DNA from: Tridacna crocea
Lineage: Eukaryota > Mollusca > Bivalvia > Cardiida > Cardiidae
Reading direction: 5' to 3'
DNA length: 64,000 bases
NCBI GenBank assembly: GCA_943736015.1
Contig: OX031071.1
Span: 40,860,619 to 40,924,618, forward strand
In this document: positions 30,552 to 40,476 of the stretch, piece after piece
Position numbering within the stretch: position 1 is the first letter of the stretch
How the letters are laid out: each line of letters opens with the position of its first letter
The notes under the pieces: generated by a model
What the model saw: the letters and a program-made list of their open reading frames with translations, nothing else
What the model was told of the DNA's origin: nothing
Databases searched by the model: none
Translations under genes and position numbers: made by a program

Positions 30552-30571
30552 CTGTAATAGATTAAGATAAT
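30552..30571 (-). promoter_or_regulatory. Candidate splice acceptor in the 5' UTR of the B-box gene
   Basis: On the minus strand a pyrimidine-leaning TTATCTTAATCTATTACAG precedes AAACACACTGAAAAATGG. The same arrangement (CTATTCCAG) precedes the ATG of the pseudogene at the left edge of the window, which supports a real, inherited intron boundary. Confidence 0.45.
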
Positions 30572-30595
30572 TAATTTAACTAAACTCTACTCTTT

Positions 30596-30800
30596 GCTAA
30601 TAATGTTGTGTTTTAACCAACTTGAAGAAGAAAGCTTCGGGAAACATTGCGAGAAAAGGAGAAAATGCTGCTAACCAGTACTTTCTCCTTTTCCCACAAT
30701 CTTTCCTCCCATTTATCGTCTGCATATGTAGAGCGATCTACAAGCTGTGTTTCTGTTTTCATAACCAGTATTTTTTCCTTTTCCCACAATATTTCCTCCC
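30596..30800 (+). mobile_element. Broken TTAA MITE with a duplicated core
   Basis: GGGAAACATTGCGAGAAAAGG, GAAAATGCTGCTAACCAGTA and CTTTTCCCACAATCTTTCC, then a second half-core (AACCAGTATTTTTTCC, TTTTCCCACAATATTTCC) at about 30762-30799 separated by GTCGTCTGCATATG-like DNA. This suggests two overlapping decayed copies. Confidence 0.6.
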
Positions 30801-31489
30801 ATAGTAAAAAAGATAGATCTACAGGTACTTATGAACGTCTGATTTCAGGTCTGCAACTGATTTCATTTTTCAAGCTGTTTTTTTTTACCAGTATAGATCT
30901 ACTATAGATAGATCTATATCTCCAATAAAAAAGCAATTATACAAAGATATACTTTCAACATCTGATCCATGCTTCCACTATGGTTAGATGGGAAGACAGC
31001 CAGTGGCTTGGGAAGATTATATGGCGAAGTACCGGTTGCCCTATCTCCATACAAACATGTATTGGTAGATCAAACTTTTATTTACCTGATGTAGATCTAC
31101 TTATAAATCTGGCTTTCAGCAAAATTAACTGGTGTTGGATGTTCGTAAATGAAATCTGAAAAAAGTAAACAATAGCGTTAGATATAGATCTAGATCTAAA
31201 TCAGGTAGCTCTAAAGATGAATATTTCTGACGTATAGATCCAGAGCGCTCTAAATCATTCTCACGGATGAAGAACGACTACATTCTAATCTTATGATCAA
31301 TCAGCTTTATTTAATAAAAACTTCACAACATCTGAATAGATTTAGATCTATTATTTAACAATAGATTTCTACATGTTTGCCTTGACATAAGTTAATTAGA
31401 CTAGATCTACTGTTAAAATGACCATAAAAAGGCATTCTAACAAAATAGTCTAGTCAATTAAAGTCCATGGTTCTAAATCTATATCGACA
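30801..31489. other. AGATCT-rich non-coding DNA
   Basis: No gene. The word AGATCT, usually inside TAGATCTA, occurs several times (near 30813, 30896, 31090, 31190 and 31345-31400), far above chance. Confidence 0.5.
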
Positions 31490-32745
31490 ATTCTAAGAAA
31501 GAAAAGCTTGAAAGCGAATAGTGTAGATCTAGCATCAGACTGCATGTTCTGTTATCTAATCGTGATCTGCACTCTTAGCAACAATTCGCAAGATTTTATA
31601 AATAAAACAAACAAAATAGATCTAGAGCAACGGCGGGTATTATCGACACTTTAAGAGATCGGAGAGTGTGGTGTCGATAACAGCCGCTTTAACTACAAAC
31701 TGAAGTTATCAGTGGTTTATTTTGCGGATACTCTACTGATCTACACGTATAATATAATGGTGTAAAGTTGCGTATTGTAGCAAACAACGCCAACATTACA
31801 TAAGGGTATGTCGGGTGATATCGACAGGCTTCGTGTATTATCGACATTGTATTTAATTTTTAAGAATTTAACATCAAAATTCTCTTTTAACTCATCATTA
31901 TGGGTTTTATTCAGTACTCGTCGCCGAATTAGATCTAATATAAAGCAATTAAAGCAAAACTTGACGCGTAACATGGGTACAACTGCAAAAGAAGGCCGAA
32001 CAGGTACACATTGGTAATATAATGGACTAAGATGCCTTGACATTGCACCACTGCGCACCATTTCTATGGCCTATGACAAGTTATTTGACGAGTATCGACC
32101 TCGTTTTGAAGTTTTCAAGCCAACATTTGTCTGGACATAGCTGTAACCCGAAAAATAAAAAGGAATTGTGGTTACATAAAACATATTAAGTCTTATTTCT
32201 TTCACATAGATGTCTTAATCTGTCGATAATTGCCGATCACATAAATTAGCATCGTCAATCATCGACACATGAATAAACTGCTTTATGGTGAGCAAAACAC
32301 GCTCAATTTTGTGATGCAAACACTATTTCATATCTGAAACTTGTATTTAAGTTTGAATTCAAGCAATCGAGCAAGTTTCAGTACGACCTTCACGCTGACA
32401 AAAACCACCACCCTCCTTATCGTAGACGTTAACGTTGGGAAATTTTATTACTGTAAAATTTTATAGATTCTTTGGGACTTACAGAGTACTGTTTACTTCC
32501 GGCACTGTGATTAGATAAAATATTGATGTCATATTTTACATCATAAAAATGAAATTTGTTAATCTTTCATGGAATTAAAGGACAAAATAAAGAATTGACG
32601 ATAACTGCCGACGGTCGACAATACCCGACGTTGCTCTAATTGTATAAATATCAATTATAAATGATAAAGATACTTAAAATAGGTCCAGAATATCCAATTT
32701 CTGCAGATTTGTCAACACCTAAAGTTCTAAAGCAAAGACCGCTAG
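31490..32745. repeat. Interspersed repeat interrupted by a 1-kb TIR element
   Basis: 31490-31624 and 32638-32745 together match the repeat at about 2500-2760: CGAATAGTGTAGATCT, ATCAGACTGCA, CTGCACTCTTAGCAACAATTC, then AGAATATCCAATTTCTGCAGATT. The match identifies the interior as an insertion. Confidence 0.65.
31625..32636. mobile_element. Non-autonomous TIR DNA transposon, 1012 bp, TA-flanked
   Basis: The left end GAGCAACGGCGGGTATTATCGAC and right end GTCGACAATACCCGACGTTGCTC are inverted repeats of about 23 bp with two mismatches, each next to TA (31623-31624 and 32637-32638). TATCGAC or its complement recurs inside at about 31640, 31669, 31819, 31839, 32091 and 32219, often beside GCCG, like subterminal binding motifs. 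No transposase frame is present. TA flanks suggest Tc1/mariner-type integration, though the ends are not a family I know. Confidence 0.75.
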
Positions 32746-32790
32746 AGATACAAGTGCAATGTAATGAAACGCTGAGACTGGAGACAAAAA

Positions 32791-32824
32791 TGACGTCACA
32801 ATATGACGTCACAATATGACGTCA
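32791..32824. promoter_or_regulatory. Three consensus CRE palindromes at 13-bp spacing
   Basis: TGACGTCA occurs exactly at 32791, 32804 and 32817, each followed by CAATA or CTCAT. TGACGTCA is the binding palindrome of CREB/ATF bZIP factors. No gene starts nearby, so this may be a short minisatellite that happens to be CRE-shaped. Confidence 0.5.
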
Positions 32825-32896
32825 CTCATTAAGAAGGCATCAATATCTTTGAGCTGCTTTAATACTGAATGGACTCGGTATGCCACTTTGTCTATA

Positions 32897-33057
32897 TGAG
32901 CCATGCTCTGAGAAAGGAGGGTCTAATGTAGACTATATATAGGGAAAAGTATCAACCCAGGTCAGTCTGTGTAGTCTAAAACTTTTCGCTCTTGGTCAAT
33001 GTTACTTGGTACCATGGAATACAGAGATACATTAAGCCTCCCTTTGTCAGAGTACAG
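32897..33057 (+). mobile_element. AGCCATGCTCTG-type MITE, short copy
   Basis: Left TGAGCCATGCTCTGAGAAAGG; right GATACATTAAGCCTCCCTTTGTCAGAG, partly inverted copies of each other. Inside, AGGTCAGTCTGTGTAG, AAACTTTTCGCTC and TTGGTACCATGGAAT match other copies. Confidence 0.6.
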
Positions 33058-33325
33058 ATCATATTTATGTAAAGTCGGGGATTTTGGAAACATTCTGAAA
33101 TAAGTTCTAAGCATTCTCTCACAATGATGCTTGAAGCAAATCGGTTTTATAAACAACTAAAAAAGTTTTATACCGTCTTTTGCGATGTTTCCCTGATTAA
33201 TCGGGGTAGGTGGACAAATCTTAGGCTGTTTTCTTACAAAGTCGGAACAATGTGGGAGGAACAAATCCGATGTAGCAATGTATTAATCCTTGGAAATAGT
33301 GTTTGCAAAATGAAGAAATCAGACG

Positions 33326-33380
33326 TTGTAGACTCAGGATTAGGCTGCACGCTCTGTGTAGTCTAATCTTGATCTATACT
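33326..33380. repeat. GATCAGACTGCA-type hairpin
   Basis: GTAGACTCAGGATTAGGCTGC faces TGTAGTCTAATCTTGATCTA; arms of about 20 bp with mismatches. Confidence 0.6.
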
Positions 33381-33519
33381 AGATCTATCTATAGGCCTAT
33401 TATCCATGTAAGTACCTAAAGTTTAATTCAGCTTTGCGGAGATCTTATTTAGGCCTTAAAAGTTATAGTAGGCTATTTACGTTAGAAATAGATCTATAGG
33501 GCCTATCTTTTTCCGTTTT

Positions 33520-33600
33520 CAACGACCCTGACAGCTTTTGATAACATTGGGGGAAATGGACAAACTGCCGGTAGGAGACAAAAATCTACATTTGAAAGTG
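33520..33600 (+). mobile_element. Decayed TTAA MITE fragment
   Basis: TTTCAACGACCCTGACAGCTTTTGATAACATTGGGGGAAATGG corresponds to the left arm region of the family; the centre and right side are lost. Confidence 0.35.
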
Positions 33601-33878
33601 AAATCGCATTGATCAGATCTATAAGAACCTATTTAAAATTCACAATCTTACTGTTGATTTTGAAAAAAAAAATACGTAGTTTGCCCGTGATTTCTTATGA
33701 ATACGGATAATTCTAGATCTACAGGATTTATGGACCATACATAACAGATCTATACCAGCCATGAGAACAGTACAGTACTCAGTAGTTTATGAACAACCAG
33801 AACAGCTGCTGCTCAGATTTAGGCTACGTAAAACACCTTACAGTTTTTTTTTTAACCAGATCGGCTGTTTTACAAATA

Positions 33879-34127
33879 TGAGCTATGCTCTGGCAAAAGG
33901 GGGGCTAAATGCATCTCCCTTATCGCTGTATTATACATCACAAAAATCCGCTGTGTGTGTAACCAAAACAAAGTACTGAATCACGTGGTCCACTGGTCCT
34001 AGGACATACACAAAACTAACCAATAGGGCCTATCAAAAGTTCCGGCTCAGATCGGCCTGTGCGTACTGCGCAGGCTGACCTGAATCGAACTTTTAGCAAA
34101 TGCATTAAGCCCCTATTTCACATTTGT
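33879..34127 (+). mobile_element. AGCCATGCTCTG-type MITE
   Basis: Left TGAGCTATGCTCTGGCAAAAGGGGGGCTAAATGCATC; right GCAAATGCATTAAGCCCCTATTTCACA. An internal hairpin CAGATCGGCCTGTGCGTACTGCGCAGGCTGACCTG sits at about 34047-34083. Confidence 0.65.
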
Positions 34128-34192
34128 ATGAACAACCAGAACAGCTTTGCTCTGATTTGTTTTTTCTTTTTGTTGTTGTTTACCAAATCGGA

Positions 34193-34248
34193 TAGTGTAG
34201 ATTCAGGATGAGACTGCACATTCAGTGGTCTAATTCTGATCTACACTC
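34193..34248. repeat. GATCAGACTGCA-type hairpin
   Basis: AGTGTAGATTCAGGATGAGAC pairs with GTCTAATTCTGATCTACACT. Confidence 0.75.
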
Positions 34249-34378
34249 AACGGTTTTTCCAAGCCACTGGCTGCTTTCTCACGTAGGCAATGTTCCACGA
34301 TAAGAAAAGAACAAAATCAGTCTTACAATGACTATCATCCAGTGATAGTAGGCCTACTTAATGACTTGGTACACGGAA

Positions 34379-34436
34379 AGTGTAGAATTAGGATCAGACT
34401 GCAAACTCTGTGTACCCTGATCTTAGTCTATACTGT
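34379..34436. repeat. GATCAGACTGCA-type hairpin
   Basis: AGTGTAGAATTAGGATCAGAC pairs with CCTGATCTTAGTCTATACT. Confidence 0.7.
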
Positions 34437-34524
34437 CTATGAAAGTCGTCTTTAAATTGGACGAGTGTAAAATCGTTGTTTTTCTATTGACTCAAATCTG
34501 TACCAGTCGACCAAATTTTACACC

Positions 34525-34735
34525 AGTCCAAATTGAAAGCATTATCAGAAGGCAATAAAATTGTGGCTCTAATTATAAATTATGAGATTTGTCCTTTAGT
34601 GGACTGAAAACATTGTGGAGAATCAGCATGTTCTAGTTTTCTCCAAAACATTTTCAAAACTTGTCTGTTTTGGGGGTCGTTAAGACACGTGATTGTTTAC
34701 AGAATAGTCAGAGCTACAGATAGGATTTATTTATG
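34525..34735 (+). repeat. Interspersed repeat related to the hairpin MITE, copy B
   Basis: Aligns along its length with 19870-20085: TTGAAAGCATTATCAGAAGG, AATTGTGGCTCTAATTATAA, GACTGAAAACATTGTGGAGAA, GGTCGTTAAGACACG, TTTACAGAATAG. Two such full copies define a separate subfamily. Confidence 0.6.
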
Positions 34736-35090
34736 TAGATCTAATTCTTTATTTCCTCCATAATTAATGATTACAAAATTCACATATATAGAAAAAAATC
34801 ATGTATACGTTATAAATACATACATAGAATTAAACTTACATATACGCACAGAAGCACAGAACCCTCACATTCAACAGTAAATATATTCATATATACACAA
34901 TCAAACAAACGATAAACAGACGTACGTACGGACAGACAGACAGACGTACGTACGAACGGACGACGGAAAGCACGCCATGACAAGCTCTGCTGGCCTTCAG
35001 CCAGTAGAGCTAAAAAAACACAACAAAGTACGGGGCTAAGTATTCTGCAAAATGAAAAAAAAAAGCCTTTAAAATAATTTGTTTTTTACG

Positions 35091-35215
35091 GAACCCCTAA
35101 AGTGACATGCTCGACTTTTTTTTAATATGCAAATTTCTCAAGTTATTTCGTTTTTACGAAATAATATTTCGTTTTTACGAAATAATTATTTCGTAAATAC
35201 GAAATAATTTACCTG
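35091..35215 (+). repeat. Left arm of a 5.4-kb inverted pair plus ATTTCGT palindromes
   Basis: GAACCCCTAAAGTGACATGC, TCGAC, poly-T, ATATGCAAATTTCTCAAGTT, then alternating TTTCGTTTTTACGAAAT units. The sequence recurs in inverse orientation at 40371-40476 with few mismatches. Confidence 0.8.
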
Positions 35216-35540
35216 TTTGTATATTCAAAAGGGCCTCGTAGCCTTGAATTCCATTACTGACCGGTGTCATCATTATTCTATCTATATCTAGGCCAAAACA
35301 TATTGGACCGTGCTCTGAGAAAAGGGTGCTTAAAGCATTTCAGAAAAGAATCGACACATTCGGTCCATGTCAGCCTGCGCGGACTGCGTCAGCTGACACG
35401 GGCCAAAACCTTTCGAGTTCTTCAAATTTTCTGCATGTCTAAAAGCTATCGAACTCTTCATTCGATCGCAAATAAGACTTTATGGATCCATTTCAAGGGC
35501 GGATCCAGGATTTTTTCGAGAGGGGGACCATAATAGATCA
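35216..35540 (+). repeat. Direct copy of the right arm of the 36-37 kb palindrome
   Basis: TATTCAAAAGGGCCTCGTAGCC, GAATTCCATTACTGACCGGTGT, CATCATTATTC, GCTCTGAGAAAAGGGTGCTTAAAGCATTT, ATGTCAGCCTGCGCGGACTGCG follow the order of 36905-37100 in the same orientation. Confidence 0.7.
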
Positions 35541-35739
35541 TTATATACGAGATATGCTATGTGAACAAAGGGCAGACAGACAGACAGACAGATAGCTAAG
35601 GTTATATCACGGTGGTTAGCGATGCAACCATGTGTTTTCCAGCTTTCTCACACCAGTACTGACAGAACTTTTTTTAAAGCTGAGAGTCTGAGACCAGGTT
35701 CTTAAGAAACCGCCTTTGAGGTTGAGAACAGCGAGGGGT

Positions 35740-35870
35740 AACGTTAGTGGTTTCGTTCTCATACAAACAAATTCTAAAATGGTAGTAATGGAATTCCTTC
35801 CTTGGAACTCAGGGTCTCTAGTACAGCACAACGACTGCCTTACCAGTGTTAGGATTATGGGACTTTTCAA
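35740..35870 (-). mobile_element. tRNA-like SINE head
   Basis: On the minus strand TGGTAAGGCAGTCG resembles an A box and GAGTTCCAAGG a B box, at roughly tRNA spacing. Confidence 0.35.
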
Positions 35871-35904
35871 GTGCTAGCTGGTGAAAAATGTTTTGTGAAA
35901 ATGA

Positions 35905-37620
35905 TTGAGCCGTGCGTTATGAAAAGGAGGCTTAATGCATCTACGTGATCCATGGCACCAAGTAAGACATCACCTGATAATGTTTCAGCGGCTCAGCGGG
36001 GTTGGGGGTGGTGGTTGGAGAGTAGGGGTCAGGGGTATCCCTACCTCCTCTAGAACTTTCAAAGTAATCGCAGTCTGCCGGAAATTTTGACCAAGTATGA
36101 AAGTGTCAAACATATTCTAAATCTATACCAAATATAAGTCAAATCTACAAAGACCTTCTTCTAAGTAGCTGAAATGCGTAAAAGAATAACCTTTAAAGAT
36201 GTACGCAGTAGCAAAGTTGAGCCATGCTCTGACAAAAGGAGGCTTATTGAATCTCTGTGATCCATGGCACCAAGCAAGCGATCACATACTGATGGATCCA
36301 TAGTACATATATGTAACAGCCGACGGAATCTTATGGTAGTTCTAGTTCTTTGACATACTGAAAATTTACTGATAGCGAAAAGTTTGGCCCAAGACAGCCT
36401 ACGCGCATTACATTAAATGCATATGCATTAAGCGCCTTTTTCACAGAGCATGTCTTATAAAAAATGATCCATTCTGGACTCCCTCCCGAAAAATATCCTG
36501 GACTGCCCTTGTTATGGATCCAGAAAATCTTTTTTGTCTTATGTGCGATAGAAAAATGAGTTCGAATAGCCCTTTGACATGGAAAAAACTTGAAGATTTC
36601 GAAAAGTTTCGGCCCATGTCAGCCTGCGTGGACTACGCTGGCCGACATTGGTCAATTCTTTTCTCAAATGCATAAGGCACCCTTTTCACAGAGCACGGTT
36701 TATTATGATTTCGCCCAGATAAAGATAGCATAATGATGACAGCGGTGTTAATACAAGCCAATAATGGAATTCAAGGCTACGTTGCCTTTTTGAATGGTTA
36801 AAATTATGTTGTATTTACGAAATAATTATTTCGTAAAAACGAAATAATATTTCGTAAATACGAAATAATTATTTCGTAATTACGAAATAATTTTACCAGT
36901 CTGTATATTCAATAAGGCCACGTAGCCTGGAATTCCATTATTGTCTGGTGTTAACGCCACTGTCATCATTATTCCATTTATACCCAGGCGAAAACATAAT
37001 GAACCCTGCTCAATAAAAGGGTACTTTTTGCATTTGAGAAAAAATCGACACATACCAGCCGGCGCAGTCTTTGTAGGCTGACATGGGCCAATCCTTTTTC
37101 AATATGATTTTCCAACTTTCTGCATGATAAGTATCATCCCAGGCAAGCCTGCACGGATTGCGCAGGCTGGCCTTGGCCTAAACTGTTCGCTATCAGTAAA
37201 TTTTCTGTATGTCAATGGACTAGAACTACCGTAAGATTCCGTCGGCTGTTACAAAAAACGGATAGATCTAGTATGGATCCATCAGTATGTGATGGCTTGC
37301 TTGGTGCCATGGATCACAGAGATTCGATAAGCCTCCTTTTGTCAGAGCTGGCTCGATTTCAAATTTGCTACTGCGTACAGCTTTAAACATCAGTCCTTGT
37401 CGCAATTCATCTGGATAGAAGAAGTTTTTTGCGGATTTGATTTAAGTCTTCGCATAGATCTAGAATTTGTATGACACTTTCATACTTAGTCAAAATTTCC
37501 GGCAGACAGCGGTTACTTAGACAATTGTAGAGGAGGGCCCACCTGACCCCCAGCTAATCCGCCGGTGCATAATCAGGTGATGTCTTGCTTGGTACCATAC
37601 ATGGATCCGTGGAAATCGAT
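35905..37620. repeat. Large imperfect palindrome, arms about 0.75-0.85 kb
   Basis: The left arm ATCACCTGAT (35969), TTTTGACCAAGTATGAAAGTGT (about 36087), GCTCTGACAAAAGGAGGCTTA (about 36226), ATACTGATGGATCC (about 36285), ATAATGGAATTCAAGGCTACGT (about 36761) is mirrored at the right by ACGTAGCCTGGAATTCCATTAT (about 36920), GGATCCATCAGTATG (about 37276), AAGCCTCCTTTTGTCAGAGC (about 37331), ACACTTTCATACTTAGTCAAAA (about 37473) and ATCAGGTGAT (37572). The centre is an ATTTCGTAAATACGAAAT array. Each arm is itself a string of AGCCATGCTCTG-type MITE pieces. Indels of about 150 bp separate the arms, so the duplication is not recent. Confidence 0.85.
36800..36893. repeat. ATTTCGTAAATACGAAAT array at the palindrome centre
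   Basis: Alternating TTACGAAATAATTATTTCGT units, each itself a palindrome. The same motif occurs at 35148-35208 and 40370-40420. Confidence 0.9.
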
Positions 37621-38334
37621 ATTTGACCAATCAGGACATCGCATTTATTCTACCCGATGTCCTACCTTGGTTTCTGCTATTTCGGCTCACAAATAAACGA
37701 CTGTTAACGATCGAAGAATGCAATTCTCTTTATTTATGTTGTGTTTTGTAACGTTTGAATTTTAAAAAAAGCTTTAAAAATGTGCTTTGCGAACGTGTAC
37801 CGATGACGTGAGATCACACAGAGGCTATAGACAAGTTTAAATTGTGATGATTACTGAAAATTTGAACTTATGCAAAGAGCTGATCAGCGCTGGATAATGA
37901 ATTAATTCAAAGTATTCTATGACTTTTTCCTCTCTGAAAGAGAAAACTGGAAAACAAAGGTAAAAATAGACCTATATGAAGTATTAATAAAAAGAAATAC
38001 TTTTACTTAAATATTAAACTTGTTCAATAACCTATGCACATCCAAAAAGTGGCCACGTAACTTGTCACCAATGTTTCAATTTGACATTAATCTTAACCCA
38101 TGGTGCATGAAGAACATGCTGAATGTTTACTGGGATCGTATATACGATCTCTGATGTGTAGATATAGATCAGATTGCAAATTACATGATGATAAGTCTTG
38201 GATTTAAAGTACCTGCTGATTACGATAAGCACTTTGACGTGTAGTTCTTCCTCACTGGGAGTATATTTCAATTTTAAAAAAAGTCTAACTTCTGATCTGG
38301 TGGAACTTGGAAATTTTTCTCTTGACTTGATGTT
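37621..38334. other. Non-coding spacer
   Basis: Nothing recognised beyond AT-rich DNA and a half-hairpin word at 38158-38176 (GTAGATATAGATCAGATTGC). Confidence 0.4.
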
Positions 38335-38558
38335 TTAACCGTTTACCACATAACACCGAGTTTTAACGACCCGTAGAAAGCTTTTAAAAGCATTGCGGAA
38401 AAAGGAGAAAATGCTTGTAACATTCATTTTATCCTTTTTTCACTGTGTTTTGCGCTCTTTCAAAAACAAATTTCAATTTTTTAATCATTTATTTTGTTGT
38501 CTGCAAATATTTGAGTTTGGATTGCTCTAAAAATTTTGTCATTTGGTGACGAGTTTAA
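38335..38558 (+). mobile_element. TTAA hairpin MITE, diverged
   Basis: TTAACCGTTTACCACATAAC start and TTTGGTGACGAGTTTAA end. The core is degraded to AAATGCTTGTAACATTCATTTT. The body keeps AAAACAAATTTCAATTTTTTAATCA and TTGTTGTCTGCAAAT. Confidence 0.8.
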
Positions 38559-39589
38559 ATGGATTAGCACATCTGCACATTAGCACAAAGGGTGTGTTGG
38601 TAAACTGTTAATTTGATAGGAAGTGTGTTTGATTGCAAAGCAAATTACCGCTCTAATCAACTTGACCACCCGTTGTCATCAGTATATCATATACTACTGT
38701 CAGTGATATTAACAATTTTCTTAATTGACAACACATTTGACACATTTTTTTAATCATCAGACAATCCTTTTCCCCCTACGTAATATTGAATTTTTTGATT
38801 AACTTAAACGTCTCTGTTGAATCAGACATTCTATAACCTTTTCGAAAGGCTTGTAACTCAGTGTTATTTAATTTGGTATGATGCTGAGATGACTTTACTA
38901 GCCCAACGAAAGCAATAAGTATTGTTAATTCTATTATACTGTGGCAAAACGGAGATTTGTTGATGTTTTTTATATGTTCAAATTTTTGTTTAAACATGTA
39001 AATCTGTTACGTTGTACGTCGCCCCCGTAATTCGCCCTTTTAATACATCTCCGTATGTAAATTAGTTAAGCATCTTTAAATTGCTTACTGAGAATTTATC
39101 ATCGATAGAAATATATGATTAAAGTACTTTTTCAGGAATTTTATTGAGAGAAACAATCATGACAGCACGATTTAAGTAGCCTATCTGCTATACTGTATAT
39201 GTATTGACTACGTTTGTTTGTGAGACCTTGCCAACAGTAACTAAGGTAGTCGGTTTATCTTATCGCCACGGATCCATGTATTGATCGCACAGTTGCATTA
39301 AGCCCCCTTTTCATAGAGCAAGGCTCAATCAGGTCTGATTGATTCGTGTTTAAAGTCGCATCAGTTTTTTTTTTAAATTTCAGTATATTTTCACGACAAC
39401 CACCGTAATATTACCTTAGTTCTCTGTCTATCTGTCTGTCTGCCTGCCTGCCTGCCTGCCTCTCTGTCTCTCTCTTAATCATCATTTTACAAATTCCATA
39501 CCCTGTTACTTTTAAAGAGACACAGTCGTAATGTTATCCCGTCTTTCCAAGAGCAAAGAAGGAAAGGAATAAGGAACGCGCTATTATTA
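38559..39589. other. Non-coding spacer
   Basis: No gene. A CTGT/CTGC microsatellite lies at 39421-39476, and an AGCCATGCT MITE end (TGCATTAAGCCCCCTTTTCATAGAGCAAGGCTCA) at about 39293-39329. Confidence 0.4.
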
Positions 39590-39700
39590 CCGTTACGCAC
39601 GACTTAAAAAATGGATTTGCAGGGGATCGACCTCGCTGCCTCCCATTCTCCAGTAGGACAGCCTATCCACCCGCCTAAAGAAGCGGTATAACCTCCCGAA
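39590..39700 (-). mobile_element. tRNA-like SINE head
   Basis: Minus strand: TTTAGGCGGGTGGATAGGC (A-box-like), then GCAGCGAGGTCGATCCCCTGC (B-box-like), then ATCCATTTTTT at the 3' side. Confidence 0.45.
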
Positions 39701-39834
39701 ATAGAAATGCTCTGGTGTGCACTGTATTCTATGCGAATGCAATGAAAATAAACCAGCTGTATATCTGCTCGAAAGTGCTTAGACGTTGATTTGTCCATCT
39801 TGCAGATGCCTGAACGTTACGAGTCCTCTTATAT

Positions 39835-40030
39835 ACGGACGTTAAGGCACTGTATTTACATCAAAGAGGTTCTGGGTTGGAATCCTACTGGCGGGGATGT
39901 TTGAGCGTCAGTTCTTCGGCAATGCAGATCAGAGGCGCATCCGGCTACTGGTGAAACACAAGAATACACGAATAAGTGCTATTCGTCATTATGATTGAAA
40001 ATTATTTAGCCTGGCATCAATCAATCAACC
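39835..40030 (+). mobile_element. tRNA-like SINE
   Basis: GTTAAGGCACTG and GGTTCTGGGTTGGAATCCTACTGG resemble A and B boxes; the segment ends in CATCAATCAATCAACC, the ATCAATC tail shared with other SINE-like copies here. Confidence 0.45.
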
Positions 40031-40134
40031 ACTTCCGTACTCTACAAGTCCCCCACCTTCACAATGAAGAGCCTGTTGTGGTTCCTGCACCCGAGTGATA
40101 AGAAAGAGAGCCATAGATTCTAAATATTAGATTT

Positions 40135-40205
40135 AAAAAATGACTCGGCTGGGAATCGGATCCTCAGTCTCCAGTTTTCGACTGGGCCGTGCTCTAAACA
40201 AAGTG
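40135..40205 (-). mobile_element. tRNA-like SINE head
   Basis: Minus strand: TTTAGAGCACGGCCCAGTCG, then GGATCCGATTCCCAGCCGAGTCA, which has A- and B-box character. Confidence 0.4.
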
Positions 40206-40370
40206 AATATTGTAACTTTCTTTTAATTATCAATTACAACTGTGCGTACACAATTCATAAACAGAAGAAGTAACAGACGGACAGATAGACGAGGGGCTGA
40301 CTGACTGACTCTCTGACTGACTGAATGAATAGATTTGAGTTTACCAGTCATATCATTTATGCATTTATAT

Positions 40371-40476
40371 ACGAAATAATATTTCGTTTTTACGAAATAC
40401 TATTTCGTAAAAACGAAATAACTTGAGAAATTTGCATATTAAAAAAAAGTCGAGTATGTCACTTTAGGGGTTCCGT
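40371..40476 (-). repeat. Right arm of the 5.4-kb inverted pair
   Basis: ACGAAATACTATTTCGTAAA, AACTTGAGAAATTTGCATAT, poly-A, GTCGAGTATGTCACTTTAGG, GGTTCCG: the reverse complement of 35091-35190. Confidence 0.8.

Noticed and set aside
35091..35215. CRISPR-like or prokaryotic repeat array
   Set aside because: The units are small palindromes without spacers of constant length, and all context is eukaryotic.
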